Part shown: in pieces, positions 17,284 through 25,760 of the stretch
How positions within the stretch are numbered: position 1 is the first letter of the stretch
Layout: every line of letters starts with the position of its first letter
DNA from: Streptomyces sp. P9-A2
GTDB taxonomy: Bacteria > Actinomycetota > Actinomycetes > Streptomycetales > Streptomycetaceae
Length of the DNA stretch: 64,000 nt
Assembly: GCF_036634175.1 (NCBI RefSeq)
Contig: NZ_JAZIFX010000001.1
Span: forward strand, 3,720,001-3,784,000
Direction: 5' to 3'
The notes under the pieces: generated by a model
The model's database searches: none
What the model saw: only the letters and a program-made list of their open reading frames with translations
What the model was told of the DNA's origin: nothing
Program-made: the position numbers and the translations under genes

Positions 17284-17725
17284 ACAACAGCCGCAGCACG
17301 CGTACGCGGCTACGCATACACACGTAGCCGCGTAGCCGCACTGAATACGACGGTGGGCGGGACCGTTCGGGGCTCCCCCCACTGCCTCAAGGGCGTGGGA
17401 GGTGCCCCCAGGTCTCCGGCGTGCTCGGCCCCGGGGCGGTGACACGCATCCGGTGCGTGGTCCGATCCCGGGAGGCCTCCGCGGCCGGAGGTCGCTGAAT
17501 GACACTGCCCCGCGCGACCCGGCCACACGAGTGCGGCCAAGGCGACGGGGAGGCCCCGAACCATCACTCCGGTGGAGCGGGGGCCCCGTTCACCGGCGCC
17601 GTACCCGGCGTCCGGATCGCACGATCACGCTGACCCGGACGGCCCACGACACCGCAAGCCGACCCTCACACGAACGAGTCACACCGCCGGGTGCCGGGCG
17701 ATGGCACCCGGCACCCGGGGTCCGC
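17284..17725. other. intergenic region downstream of phoP and lipoprotein genes
   Basis: 442 bp between convergent genes with no supported CDS. At 17375-17412 lies a repeat common in Streptomyces intergenic DNA (GGGGCTCCCCCCACTGC ... GTGGGAGGTGCCCCC), able to form a hairpin. A phoP terminator occupies 17689-17716. Confidence 0.6.
17689..17716 (-). terminator. phoP terminator hairpin
   Basis: A 10-bp perfect stem (GGGTGCCGGG / CCCGGCACCC) around CGATGGCA, 10 bp beyond the phoP stop. Confidence 0.75.
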
Positions 17726-18406
17726 CTACGGCTCGAACTTGTAGCCGAGCCCGCGGACCGTCACCAGGTAGCGCGGCGCGCCCGGGTCCGGCTCGATCTT
17801 GGCGCGCAGCCGCTTGACGTGGACGTCGAGGGTCTTGGTGTCGCCCACGTAGTCGGCGCCCCAGACCCGGTCGATGAGCTGCATCCGGGTCAGCACGCGC
17901 CCGGCGTTGCGCAGCAGCATCTCCAGCAGGTCGAACTCCTTGAGGGGCAGGTCGACCTTGGTGCCGCTCACGGTGACCACGTGCCGGTCGACGTCCATGC
18001 GGACGGGACCGGCCTCCAGGGCGGCGGGGGCGACCTCCTCCGGCTCGCCCCTGCGGCGCAGCACGGCGCGGATACGGGCGACCAGCTCGCGCGAGGAGAA
18101 CGGCTTGGTGACGTAGTCGTCGGCCCCTATCTCCAGGCCCACCACCTTGTCGATCTCGCTGTCCTTGGCGGTCACCATGATGACGGGGACGTTGGAGCGG
18201 CCGCGCAGCTGACGGCACACCTCGGTGCCCGGCAGGCCGGGCAGCATCAGGTCGAGGAGGACGAGGTCGGCGCCGTTGCGCTCGAACTCGTCGAGGCCGT
18301 CGGGCCCGGTGGCCGCGACGGCGACCTCGAAGCCTTCCTTGCGGAGCATGTACGACAGGGCGTCGGAGAAGGACTCCTCGTCCTCGACGACGAGCACTCG
18401 GGTCAC
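17726..18406 (-). CDS. phoP: phosphate-responsive response regulator PhoP
   Basis: A 226-aa OmpR-type regulator. The receiver domain (1-118) has the acidic pair E8/D9, phospho-acceptor D52 (LVLLDLMLPG), T79 and K101; the winged-helix DNA-binding domain (about 135-225) ends with the recognition helix TKTLDVHVKRLRAKIE and wing VRGLGYKFEP. In Streptomyces PhoP binds PHO boxes to activate phosphate scavenging and represses antibiotic pathways. The GTG start at 18406 overlaps the phoR stop (GTGA) after a GGAGG site, so it is coupled to phoR. Identity rests on phoR upstream and divergent phoU. Confidence 0.93.
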   Translation of the reverse strand: MTRVLVVEDEESFSDALSYMLRKEGFEVAVAATGPDGLDEFERNGADLVLLDLMLPGLPGTEVCRQLRGRSNVPVIMVTAKDSEIDKVVGLEIGADDYVTKPFSSRELVARIRAVLRRRGEPEEVAPAALEAGPVRMDVDRHVVTVSGTKVDLPLKEFDLLEMLLRNAGRVLTRMQLIDRVWGADYVGDTKTLDVHVKRLRAKIEPDPGAPRYLVTVRGLGYKFEP

Positions 18407-19764
18407 GGAAGGACCTCCGGGGAGGGAAGCGTTTCGTACGCGGACGGATCGGGGAAGTGGGGGGAGTCGGAGGAGCCGGCGGTCCGTCCGGCCTCGGCGT
18501 CGAGGCTTTCGGGTTCGTCCTGGTGGGACGGCCGGGGTGTGCGGTCGCGGGTGGGGGCCGCGGCGGCCTCGGGAAGCCGCAGGGTGAAGGTGGAACCCTG
18601 GCCTTCGGCGCTCCACACGGTGACTTCCCCGCCGTGCGAGGCTGCCACGTGCTTCACGATCGCCAGGCCGAGACCCGTACCGCCCGTGGCACGGGATCGG
18701 GCCGGGTCGACACGATAGAAGCGCTCGAAGACGCGCTCCTTCTCCTTCTCCGAGATGCCGATGCCCTGGTCGGTCACGGCGATCTCGATCATGTCCCCGC
18801 CCGGCCGGGCGACCTTGCGGGCCGCTATGCCGACGCGGGTGCGGGCGGGTGAGTAGTTGACGGCGTTCTCGACGAGGTTGCCGAGGGCGGCGGCGAGCTG
18901 GCCTCGGTTGCCCCAGATGCGGAGGTCGCCGTAGGTGGTCGATTCAGCCTTGTGTCCGGTGTCGCCCGGCTCCGCTCCTTCGGGTGTCCACACGTTGGAG
19001 GCCATGGTGATCTGTTTGGTGCCCGCCGCGTGCCGGCAGCGTCCGACGGCCTCGGCGACGAGTTCTTCCACGCGGACGGGTTCGGCGTCCTCGAGCGGGT
19101 CGTCGTTCTGGACCCGGGAGAGGTCGATGAGTTCCTGCACCAGGTTGGTGAGGCGGACGGCCTCGCCCTGCATGCGGCCGGCGAAGCGCTCCACGGCCTG
19201 GGGGTCGTCGGAGGCGTCCATGACGGCTTCGGAGAGCAGGGAGAGCGCGCCGACCGGCGTCTTCAGTTCATGGCTGACGTTGGCGACGAAGTCACGCCGT
19301 ACCGCTTCTATGCGGCGGGCCTCGGTGAGGTCCTCCACGAGCAGCAGGACGAGCCGGGAGCCGAGGGGTGCCACCCGGGCGGAGACGGCGAGGGCCTCGC
19401 CGCGTCCGGTGCCGCGGCGGGGCAGGTCCAGTTCGACCTGGCGTATCTCGCCGTCGCGCCGGGTGTCGCGGGCCATCTGCAGCATGGGTTCCACGGCGAG
19501 CTTGCCGCCGCGGACCAGCCCGAGGGCGTACGCGGCGGAACTGGCCTTGACCACGCCGTCCGCCTCGTCCAGGACGACGGCGGAGGAGCGCAGGACGGAC
19601 AGCACGGTGTCCACGCCCGGCGGAAGCACCGGTTCCGTGTGCAGTGAGGAACGCGTGGGGCGCCTCTGTTCGCGCTCACTGAAGCGGAACGCCAGCATGG
19701 CGATGACGCCGGTGAGTACTCCGGCGATCGCTGCCATTGCGGCGACCGCCGCGTTCACGTCCAT
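18403..19764 (-). CDS. phoR: phosphate sensor histidine kinase PhoR
   Basis: A 453-aa kinase. One N-terminal membrane segment (about 6-26) is followed by a PAS-like domain (50-150), HisKA with phospho-acceptor H165 (NVSHELKTPVGAL), and HATPase_c with N-box NLVENAVNYSP, G1 DQGIGI and G2 GGTGLGLAIVKH, plus a disordered ~50-aa C-terminus. Like other actinobacterial PhoR proteins it lacks a large extracellular sensor domain; sensing is thought to go through the Pst transporter and PhoU. It is cotranscribed with phoP (4-bp overlap) and divergent from phoU. Confidence 0.94.
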   Translation of the reverse strand: MDVNAAVAAMAAIAGVLTGVIAMLAFRFSEREQRRPTRSSLHTEPVLPPGVDTVLSVLRSSAVVLDEADGVVKASSAAYALGLVRGGKLAVEPMLQMARDTRRDGEIRQVELDLPRRGTGRGEALAVSARVAPLGSRLVLLLVEDLTEARRIEAVRRDFVANVSHELKTPVGALSLLSEAVMDASDDPQAVERFAGRMQGEAVRLTNLVQELIDLSRVQNDDPLEDAEPVRVEELVAEAVGRCRHAAGTKQITMASNVWTPEGAEPGDTGHKAESTTYGDLRIWGNRGQLAAALGNLVENAVNYSPARTRVGIAARKVARPGGDMIEIAVTDQGIGISEKEKERVFERFYRVDPARSRATGGTGLGLAIVKHVAASHGGEVTVWSAEGQGSTFTLRLPEAAAAPTRDRTPRPSHQDEPESLDAEAGRTAGSSDSPHFPDPSAYETLPSPEVLP

Positions 19765-19837
19765 GTGTCCAGGTTAGGCATGCGCCGGCCGGTGGCCACA
19801 GCCATGGGACGACAAGCTCGAACACTCGTCGCCCAGA

Positions 19838-19870
19838 GTTCACCTCGGAGCCAGGGATGATTCATGTAGG
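19838..19870 (+). promoter_or_regulatory. candidate PHO box in phoRP-phoU intergenic region
   Basis: GTTCACCTCGG (19838-19848), then an 11-nt spacer unit, then ATTCATGTAGG (19860-19870): two PHO-box-like units on an 11-nt phase, between divergent phoR and phoU. This matches the known location of PhoP autoregulation in Streptomyces. The middle unit is degenerate. Confidence 0.6.
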
Positions 19871-20032
19871 GGGCCGGATTCGGACGCGTGGAGAACGGAA
19901 CGTGGGACCGTGGGTTTCGCACCCTCGGTCGCGCGGGGTTCGCGCCGTCGGCTGCGTGGCGGGGTACCTGCCCCGGGAACCCACGGGGGCCCCGGCTCCC
20001 GAAACCCCTTCGAACGCATGAGAGGAACCCTG

Positions 20033-20731
20033 ATGCGGGACGCGTACCACGAGGAACTGGATTCGATCGGCGACGGTCTGGTGGAGATGGCCCGACTGGT
20101 CGGGTCGGCGATCGGGCGCGCCACGACCGCGATCCTCGACGCCGATCTGAAGCTGGCCGAGCACGTGATCGAGGGCGACCAGAAGGTCGACGAGCTCCAG
20201 CACGACCTGGAGGCCCTGGCCATAGCCCTGCTGGCGCGCCAGCAGCCGGTGGCGACCGATCTGCGGATCGTCGTCACGTCGCTGCGCATGTCGGCCGACC
20301 TGGAGCGCTCCGGCGACCTGGCGCAGCATGTGGCGAAGCTCGCGCGGCTGCGGTTTCCGGAGCGTGCCGTGCCGAGCGACCTGCACGCGACCATCCTGGA
20401 GATGGGCCAGCTCGCCCAGCGCCTGATGGCCAAGGCGGCCGAGGTGATCATCACCAAGGACGTCGACCTGGCACTCCAGCTGGAGCAGGACGACGACGAG
20501 ATGGACCTGCTGCACCGCACCCTCTTCCAGCACCTGATGGACGACCGCTGGAAGCACGGCATCGAGACTGCCGTCGACGTGACGCTGCTGGGCCGCTACT
20601 ACGAGCGGTACGCCGACCACGCGGTCTCGGTCGCCAAGCGGGTGGTCTACCTGGTCACGGGCGAGCACGCGGACGAGATCCAGCCGGACATCCAGCCCGA
20701 CATCCAGGCGGCGCCGGGGACGGACGCCTGA
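20033..20731 (+). CDS. phoU: phosphate signalling protein PhoU
   Basis: A 232-aa protein with two PhoU three-helix repeats (about 8-95 and 115-205), each with the acidic E/DxxxD metal-binding pattern (VDELQHDLEALAIALLA..., DDDEMDLLHRTLFQHL, YERYADHAVSVAKRV). PhoU links Pst phosphate uptake to PhoR activity, keeping the kinase off when phosphate is ample. Start ATG 20033 follows GAGAGGAACCC. It is divergent from phoR with a candidate PHO box between. A duplicated IQPDIQPD run ends the protein. Confidence 0.94.
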   Translation: MRDAYHEELDSIGDGLVEMARLVGSAIGRATTAILDADLKLAEHVIEGDQKVDELQHDLEALAIALLARQQPVATDLRIVVTSLRMSADLERSGDLAQHVAKLARLRFPERAVPSDLHATILEMGQLAQRLMAKAAEVIITKDVDLALQLEQDDDEMDLLHRTLFQHLMDDRWKHGIETAVDVTLLGRYYERYADHAVSVAKRVVYLVTGEHADEIQPDIQPDIQAAPGTDA

Positions 20732-20854
20732 CCGGAGCGGGCGGGGAATCGGCCAGGGGCACGCGCGCGTCCCAATGCGCCGTCGATGCGCCGTTGATGT
20801 GCCCGGTGGCGCGGGCATCCAATGGGCACAGGCACCAGTCTCGAGGAGGGACCC

Positions 20855-21028
20855 ATGGCCGATTCCCCCGGATCCACCGGATCCACCGGCACGACGCCCG
20901 ATCCCGCGCGGGAGCGCGAGACCGAGCAGCCGGCCGAGATCAGAAGCCTGCCCCTGATCGCCGCGTGCGGCTGCGGCTCGGGCTGCGGCTGCGGCTGCCA
21001 GTCGGGCAGCCCCTGCCAGTGCGGCTGA
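20855..21028 (+). CDS. 57-aa protein with Cys/Gly-rich C-terminus
   Basis: A tiny protein with a strong ribosome site (GAGGAGGGACCC) before ATG 20855. The first 30 residues are Ser/Thr/Pro/Glu-rich and hydrophilic; the last ~20 are CGCGSGCGCGCQSGSPCQCG, seven or eight cysteines in CxC/CxCxC spacing. That arrangement suits metal binding as in small metallothioneins, and it sits just before a nickel-binding-type protein gene. I do not recognise a named family. A terminator hairpin follows it. Confidence 0.75.
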   Translation: MADSPGSTGSTGTTPDPARERETEQPAEIRSLPLIAACGCGSGCGCGCQSGSPCQCG

Positions 21029-21062
21029 TTCCACCCGTACAGCCGTCCGACCCGCACGTGTC

Positions 21063-21134
21063 GAAGGCCCCGGCGGCCGTCGGGGCGACGGCATCGGCAT
21101 CCACTGCCGCCGTCGCCCGGCCACCGGGGCCTTC
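21063..21134 (+). terminator. terminator after Cys-rich protein gene
   Basis: GAAGGCCCCGG (21063-21073) pairs with CCGGGGCCTTC (21124-21134); inside, CGACGG and CCGTCG form a second stem. Located 35 bp after the stop. Confidence 0.75.
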
Positions 21135-21279
21135 GGCGTGCCTCATGGGCGGCGCAGGCGCAGTATGGAAAATGCCCAGACCCGAAGCAGACGCGTACGC
21201 CCGAGGGAAGGTCCGTACGGTTCGCACGACCGGACAAAGGTGCGTACGGCCGGCTGAAGCCGGAAGGAGGTGCGAGGCC

Positions 21280-21531
21280 ATGGCGCAGTACATGGATATC
21301 CACCACAACATGCGCGGCATCACGGCGGACCAGCTGGAACAGGCCCACGCGGCCGACCTCGCGATTCAGCAGGAAGAGGGCGTCCTCTTCCAGCACGCGT
21401 GGGCGGACCCGGAGTCCGGCACGGTCTACTGCCTCTCGGAGGCGCCCTCCGCCGAGGCGGTCCAGCGCATCCATGAACGCACCGGCCACCAGGCCGACGA
21501 GATCCACCCGGTGCCGTTGTCGGTGCGGTGA
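21280..21531 (+). CDS. SCO4226-type nickel-binding / DUF4242-like protein
   Basis: An 83-aa ferredoxin-like-fold protein (MAQYMDIHHNMRGITADQLEQAHAADLAIQ..., LFQHAWADPESGTVYCLSEAPSAEAVQRIHERTGH). It closely resembles the S. coelicolor SCO4226 nickel-binding protein, and its position near phoU agrees with that locus. Histidines at H8, H9, H23, H39, H65 and H70 are candidate metal ligands. Start ATG 21280 follows GGAAGGAGG. Next to a Cys-rich mini-protein, it suggests a small metal-handling neighbourhood; that link is inference. Confidence 0.85.
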   Translation: MAQYMDIHHNMRGITADQLEQAHAADLAIQQEEGVLFQHAWADPESGTVYCLSEAPSAEAVQRIHERTGHQADEIHPVPLSVR

Positions 21532-21562
21532 GCCTCAGGAGGCGCTGACCTCCGACCGCCCC

Positions 21563-22903
21563 TCACCCCCGCACCCCGGCCTTCTCCACGCTCGCGTCCA
21601 CTCCTGTGGCGACCACCGACGCCCCCTCGACGATGACGGGGGCGGCGCCGGCGGCAAGGACGGGAGCCGGAGGCGGGGCCGGGGCGGCGAGGGTGGAGGT
21701 CTCGGACGGCAGCCGCCGCATCAGCAGCGCGTACCCGAGTCCCGCCACCGTGCCGACGACGGCGCACATGCCCCACAGCCACTCCGCCCCGTACCGGTCG
21801 ATGACGAGTCCCGACATCAGCGGGGCGACGAGCGCGGCGACGGCCCACGACATGGTGTACATGCCCTGGTAGCGCCCGCGCCCGTGGGCCGGGGACAACT
21901 GGACGACGAGTCCGGTCTGGGTGGGCGCGTTGATGATCTCGGCGAGCGTCCACACGCAGACGGTGAGGGCGAAGACGCCCACCGACCCGGCGAAGGCGGT
22001 GAGGCCGAAGCCGTACCCGGCGAGCAGCGCGGAGGCCACCAGCAGGCGGCCGGGATCGCGGTGCTCGATGAACCGGGTGACCGGGATCTGCAGGACGACG
22101 ATGAGGACGCCGTTGACCGCGATGGCCATGCCGTACTCGGCCGGGGTGAACCCGGCCGCCCCCATCGCGACGGGCAGTCCGACGGCCCCCTGCTGGAAGA
22201 TCAGCGCGACGAGGAAGGACAGCCCGACGACGCCCATGAACCGCCCGTCGCGGAGTACGGTCCCGAGCCCGACGGAGTCCGCACGCTCCTCCCCCGCGGC
22301 CTGGACGGGCTTCGACTCGGGGAGCTTCACGAAGACGACGATCGCGCAGATCATCGTCATCACGGCCTCGAGGAGGAACCCGGCGGCGTAGCTGTGCTCG
22401 GCGATGAACCCGGCGGCCGTGGTCGAGACGGCGAACCCGAGGTTGATGGCCCAGTAGTTGAGGGAGAAGGCGCGGATGCGGTCCTCGGGCCGGACGATGT
22501 CGGCCATCATCGCCTGGACGGCGGGCCGGGAGGCGTTGGAGGCCATCCCGACGAGGAAGGCGACGACGGCGATGGCGACGGGGTCGCGCACGAAGCCGAG
22601 CAGGGCGACGGACACCGCGGTGGACGCCTGCGCGACCAGCAGCGTGGGGCGCCGTCCGAGCCGGTCGGTCATCACCCCTGCGCCCAGCGAGGACAGCACT
22701 CCGCCGAGGCCGTGCAGGGCGGCGATGAGACCGGCGTAGGTGGCGGAGTAGCCGCGGTCGAGGGTGAGGTAGAGCGCCATGAAGGTGGCGACGAAGCCGC
22801 CGAGCCGGTTGACGAGGGTGCTCGTCCACAGCCACCAGAAGGCAGATGGCAGCCCGGACACGGTCTCCCGCATCGCACGCCCGGTACGCCCGATGAACAC
22901 CAC
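21563..22903 (-). CDS. MFS transporter
   Basis: A major facilitator of about 446 aa with roughly 12 hydrophobic segments. The loop 2-3 signature GVMTDRLGRRPTLL (about residues 70-83) marks the family, and a central basic loop (KLPESKPVQAAGEERADS) divides the halves. A 45-residue Ala/Pro-rich tail is cytoplasmic. The substrate is unknown; the pattern resembles drug-efflux MFS proteins. Start placement is uncertain: GTG 22903 follows a G-run, and ATG 22873 (MRETVSGLP) is equally plausible. It is convergent with the nickel-binding protein gene. Confidence 0.85.
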   Translation of the reverse strand: MVFIGRTGRAMRETVSGLPSAFWWLWTSTLVNRLGGFVATFMALYLTLDRGYSATYAGLIAALHGLGGVLSSLGAGVMTDRLGRRPTLLVAQASTAVSVALLGFVRDPVAIAVVAFLVGMASNASRPAVQAMMADIVRPEDRIRAFSLNYWAINLGFAVSTTAAGFIAEHSYAAGFLLEAVMTMICAIVVFVKLPESKPVQAAGEERADSVGLGTVLRDGRFMGVVGLSFLVALIFQQGAVGLPVAMGAAGFTPAEYGMAIAVNGVLIVVLQIPVTRFIEHRDPGRLLVASALLAGYGFGLTAFAGSVGVFALTVCVWTLAEIINAPTQTGLVVQLSPAHGRGRYQGMYTMSWAVAALVAPLMSGLVIDRYGAEWLWGMCAVVGTVAGLGYALLMRRLPSETSTLAAPAPPPAPVLAAGAAPVIVEGASVVATGVDASVEKAGVRG

Positions 22904-23063
22904 GAAACCCCCGAATGTAAGCGCCTGAACCGGCAGGCACACATTACGAAGGTCGCCGGGGCGCCCACCACTCGATTAACAGATCCCGTCAACCCGCCGC
23001 CCCCGCCCTTCACCCACCGGACAGGGGCGCGGCCCGCGCGGGGCTTCGATTACGCTCGGAGCC

Positions 23064-23825
23064 ATGGCCGACGCACCGTACAAGTTGATCCTCCTCCGCC
23101 ACGGCGAGAGCGACTGGAACGCGAAGAACCTGTTCACCGGCTGGGTGGACGTCAACCTCACCGAGAAGGGCGAGAAGGAGGCAGTCCGCGGCGGTGAGCT
23201 GCTGAAGGACGCCGGCCTGCTGCCCGACGTACTGCACACGTCGCTCCAGAAGCGCGCCATCCGCACCGCCCAGCTCGCGCTGGAGTCCGCCGACCGCCTG
23301 TGGATCCCCGTGAACCGCAGCTGGCGCCTGAACGAGCGCCACTACGGCGCCCTCCAGGGCAAGGACAAGGCGCAGACCCTCGCGCAGTACGGCGAGGAGC
23401 AGTTCATGCTGTGGCGCCGCTCCTACGACACCCCGCCGCCCCCGCTGGACACCGACGACGAGTACTCCCAGTTCGACGACCCGCGCTACGCCACCCTCCC
23501 GCCGGAGCTGCGCCCGCGCACGGAGTGCCTGAAGGACGTCGTCGTCCGCATGCTCCCGTACTGGTTCGACTCGATCGTCCCCGACCTCCTGACCGGCCGC
23601 ACCGTCCTGGTCGCCGCCCACGGCAACAGCCTGCGCGCCCTGGTCAAGCACCTCGACGGCGTCTCCGACGCCGACATCGCCGGCCTGAACATCCCGACGG
23701 GCATCCCCCTGTCCTACGAACTCGACGCCGACTTCAAGCCCCTCAACCCGGGCGGCACCTACCTCGACCCGGACGCCGCGGCGTCGGCCATCGAAGCGGT
23801 CAAGAACCAGGGCAAGAAGAAGTAG
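23064..23825 (+). CDS. gpmA: 2,3-bisphosphoglycerate-dependent phosphoglycerate mutase
   Basis: A 253-aa glycolytic mutase. The phosphorylated His is in [10 protein letters not shown] (H13), the phosphate-binding Arg in [12 protein letters not shown], the catalytic acid in [12 protein letters not shown], and the second catalytic His in [16 protein letters not shown] near residue 190. The C-terminus ends in a Lys cluster (GKKK). Start ATG 23064. A terminator follows within 15 bp. The last codons plus terminator are repeated at 31934-32050, marking an island boundary. Confidence 0.96.
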   Translation: MADAPYKLILLRHGESDWNAKNLFTGWVDVNLTEKGEKEAVRGGELLKDAGLLPDVLHTSLQKRAIRTAQLALESADRLWIPVNRSWRLNERHYGALQGKDKAQTLAQYGEEQFMLWRRSYDTPPPPLDTDDEYSQFDDPRYATLPPELRPRTECLKDVVVRMLPYWFDSIVPDLLTGRTVLVAAHGNSLRALVKHLDGVSDADIAGLNIPTGIPLSYELDADFKPLNPGGTYLDPDAAASAIEAVKNQGKKK

Positions 23826-23924
23826 TCCGACGCCAGTAAGCCCCCGACCTGCGGTTTCCCGTCAGGTCGGGGGCTTCTTGGTGGGGTGGAGCCGTCTCCG
23901 GGCCGTCAATTGCCCGGCCGAGCC
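23808..23924 (+). repeat. 117-bp direct repeat, copy 1 (gpmA 3' end)
   Basis: Covers the last six codons of gpmA, its terminator and about 50 bp beyond. Copy 2 at 31934-32050 has the same length with no gap and about 16 mismatches by eye (about 86% identity). The two enclose 8.0 kb of accessory genes. Confidence 0.85.
23838..23876 (+). terminator. gpmA terminator
   Basis: A 14-bp stem AAGCCCCCGACCTG / CAGGTCGGGGGCTT around an 11-nt loop, followed by CTTG. Begins 12 bp after the stop. Confidence 0.9.
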
Positions 23925-24001
23925 GTCGGACGCCGACGAGGTGCGAGCCCGGATTGCTTACGCGCCTCGCCGGCGTCCCCGCCGACTCGGCGGTGAGCGG
24001 C

Positions 24002-24880
24002 TCAGCGGACGGTCATCCGGTGCCAGACCTCTTCCGCCCGCTGCCGAAGGGCGGGAACGAGTTCCAGGTTGTCCCCGCGTTCGGCGCTCTGCAGGAGTTC
24101 GGTGATGACCACCAGTTCCGCGAAACGCCCGCCCTCACTGTCGAGAACGGTGGAAAGTTCCCGGCGGACGCGCTCGGCGGTCGCCGGCATCCCGACGCTG
24201 TAGGCGTGCAGCAAGGCGGCGTCGTAGCCGGCCGGGGCGGTGCCCCAGCCTTCCCAGTCCAGGATGCCGAGTTCGGGACCGGCGAGGTTGGCCCAGTGCA
24301 GGTCGCCGTGTGCGGTGGACCACGCGGGCGGCATCGTAGGGACGGGCCCGCCGAGGAAGGCGAGGTACTTCGGCATGGCGCGGTCCAGGTATGCCTGACG
24401 TACGGCCGTGCGGTCGGTGCGGACCGCCGAGAGACAGGCGAGGGTCGTGCGGAGGTCGCTCCACCAGGCTGTCGTCAGAGGGGGTGCAGCGGGGACGAGC
24501 GCGGGGGTGGGCGACACGGTTGTGCCGGCGACGTGGTCGTACAGCTCTGCCTTGTACGCGTTCTCTCCCTCCGTCCACTGCCGTGCGAGACGCAGACAAG
24601 GGCGCGGCACCTGCCGGGGCACCAGCCGTTCGGCATCCTCCGGCCCCGTCCACAGCTTGCCGCTTGCCTTGTCCACCGGGCTGTGGACAACACGCAGCCA
24701 TCCTTGCCCGTAAGGCCCGGTGACGGGTCGGCCCAGTGTGCGTCCCCTCCACCCCCACACCTCCTGCGCCCCTCCACCGGACGGCCGAGCGTCAGGGACA
24801 GTCCTGAGGAAGCCGCACGCCACGGTATGGGCCCTCCGCATGCGCGCGGCGACCTCGGGGTCGTCAGGTTCCGAGGACAT
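24002..24880 (-). CDS. aminoglycoside-phosphotransferase-fold kinase (last gene of peptide/JmjC unit)
   Basis: A 292-aa APH-type protein. The kinase C-lobe is clear: Brenner motif HGDLHWAN with catalytic D193 and N198 (about 191-198), then ILDWE with metal-binding D208. The N-lobe is weak: no obvious P-loop, only LWTGPEDAERLVPRQ before the C-lobe. It could phosphorylate a small molecule or a peptide side chain. Its ATG at 24880 overlaps the aldo/keto reductase stop by 17 bp, so it belongs to the same transcript as the 47-aa peptide and JmjC genes. APH-fold kinases do occur as tailoring enzymes; that role is inference. Confidence 0.8.
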   Translation of the reverse strand: MSSEPDDPEVAARMRRAHTVACGFLRTVPDARPSGGGAQEVWGWRGRTLGRPVTGPYGQGWLRVVHSPVDKASGKLWTGPEDAERLVPRQVPRPCLRLARQWTEGENAYKAELYDHVAGTTVSPTPALVPAAPPLTTAWWSDLRTTLACLSAVRTDRTAVRQAYLDRAMPKYLAFLGGPVPTMPPAWSTAHGDLHWANLAGPELGILDWEGWGTAPAGYDAALLHAYSVGMPATAERVRRELSTVLDSEGGRFAELVVITELLQSAERGDNLELVPALRQRAEEVWHRMTVR

Positions 24881-25760
24881 CGATGACCTTTCTCAGGTGA
24901 TCGGGCGGCAAGGGCTCGCAGGCCGCAGCGCCCAGAGCGTCAGCCCAGTGTGCCGGTGTGCTCGCCGACAACAGGACACGCGACACCCCGGGAGCCGACA
25001 GAGCAACCAAGAGCGCGGCCTGCGCCGGGGAGGCAGCGGAATCGATGATGCGCACCAGCTCATCCGTCATCGCGCCGAGCAGTTCACCGCCTCCGAGTGG
25101 GGCCGATGCGAAGACGTCGAGTCCCGCTTCCCGGGCTTCTGCCAGTGCTCCGCGCCCGTCGAGTGCGTCCGCCACCACGGCGAGTTGAATGAGTGAGACC
25201 GGGAACTGCACGGCTCGGAAGTGGTGGTGTGGCCCGCCCACGGTTTCCGCAAGTGCCGTGAGTTCAGGAACGGTGAACATGCCTCCCGACAGGCCCGCCC
25301 AGGTGGCGACGCCGTAGCCGCCGATCTTGTCGGCGTCCGCCGCACTCTCCAGTTCCTCGAATGCCTCAGTCAGCGTCCGTGACAGATCAGCCCGGCCTGT
25401 CCGGCCGTGTTCCGGATTGTGGACGAAAACCAGGTCCGGGACGCGGCCGAGGCGGGCGCGACTGCGGGCGAGCTGCCAAGCGATGTAGGGACGTGCCAGG
25501 CAGTGGCCTTGCTCCCGGTCGTACGGCGGCACGCCGGCATCCCGAGCAGCCTGCCGGTCGGAGTCGGGCACGAAGCCGACCTTGGTCGAGACACCTACCT
25601 GGGGACAAGCGTCGAGTACCGGACGCAGAGATGCCTCGGCCGTACCGGACGCGTAGTTCGGCGCCGTGTCGATCCATGTCACCCCGGCGTCCACAGCCGC
25701 GGCCACCGACTGCGACACGTCACGGCACCGGTACGTCCCGGCCGCGAACTGAGCGCTCAT
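24864..25760 (-). CDS. aldo/keto reductase in peptide/JmjC unit
   Basis: A 298-aa TIM-barrel oxidoreductase with the full AKR tetrad: D31 and Y36 (WIDTAPNYASGTAE), K60 (VSTKVG) and H114 (LVFVHNPE). The C-terminal half keeps the NADPH-binding pattern (VFASAPLGGGELLG, then SAPGVSRVLLSAST). It would reduce or oxidise carbonyl/alcohol groups using NADP(H). ATG 25760 overlaps the JmjC stop (ATGA) and the gene overlaps the kinase start, so it is translationally coupled on both sides. In this context it may act on a carbonyl formed on the peptide or on a product made by the JmjC oxygenase; the substrate is unknown. Confidence 0.88.
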   Translation of the reverse strand: MSAQFAAGTYRCRDVSQSVAAAVDAGVTWIDTAPNYASGTAEASLRPVLDACPQVGVSTKVGFVPDSDRQAARDAGVPPYDREQGHCLARPYIAWQLARSRARLGRVPDLVFVHNPEHGRTGRADLSRTLTEAFEELESAADADKIGGYGVATWAGLSGGMFTVPELTALAETVGGPHHHFRAVQFPVSLIQLAVVADALDGRGALAEAREAGLDVFASAPLGGGELLGAMTDELVRIIDSAASPAQAALLVALSAPGVSRVLLSASTPAHWADALGAAACEPLPPDHLRKVIDVLGT

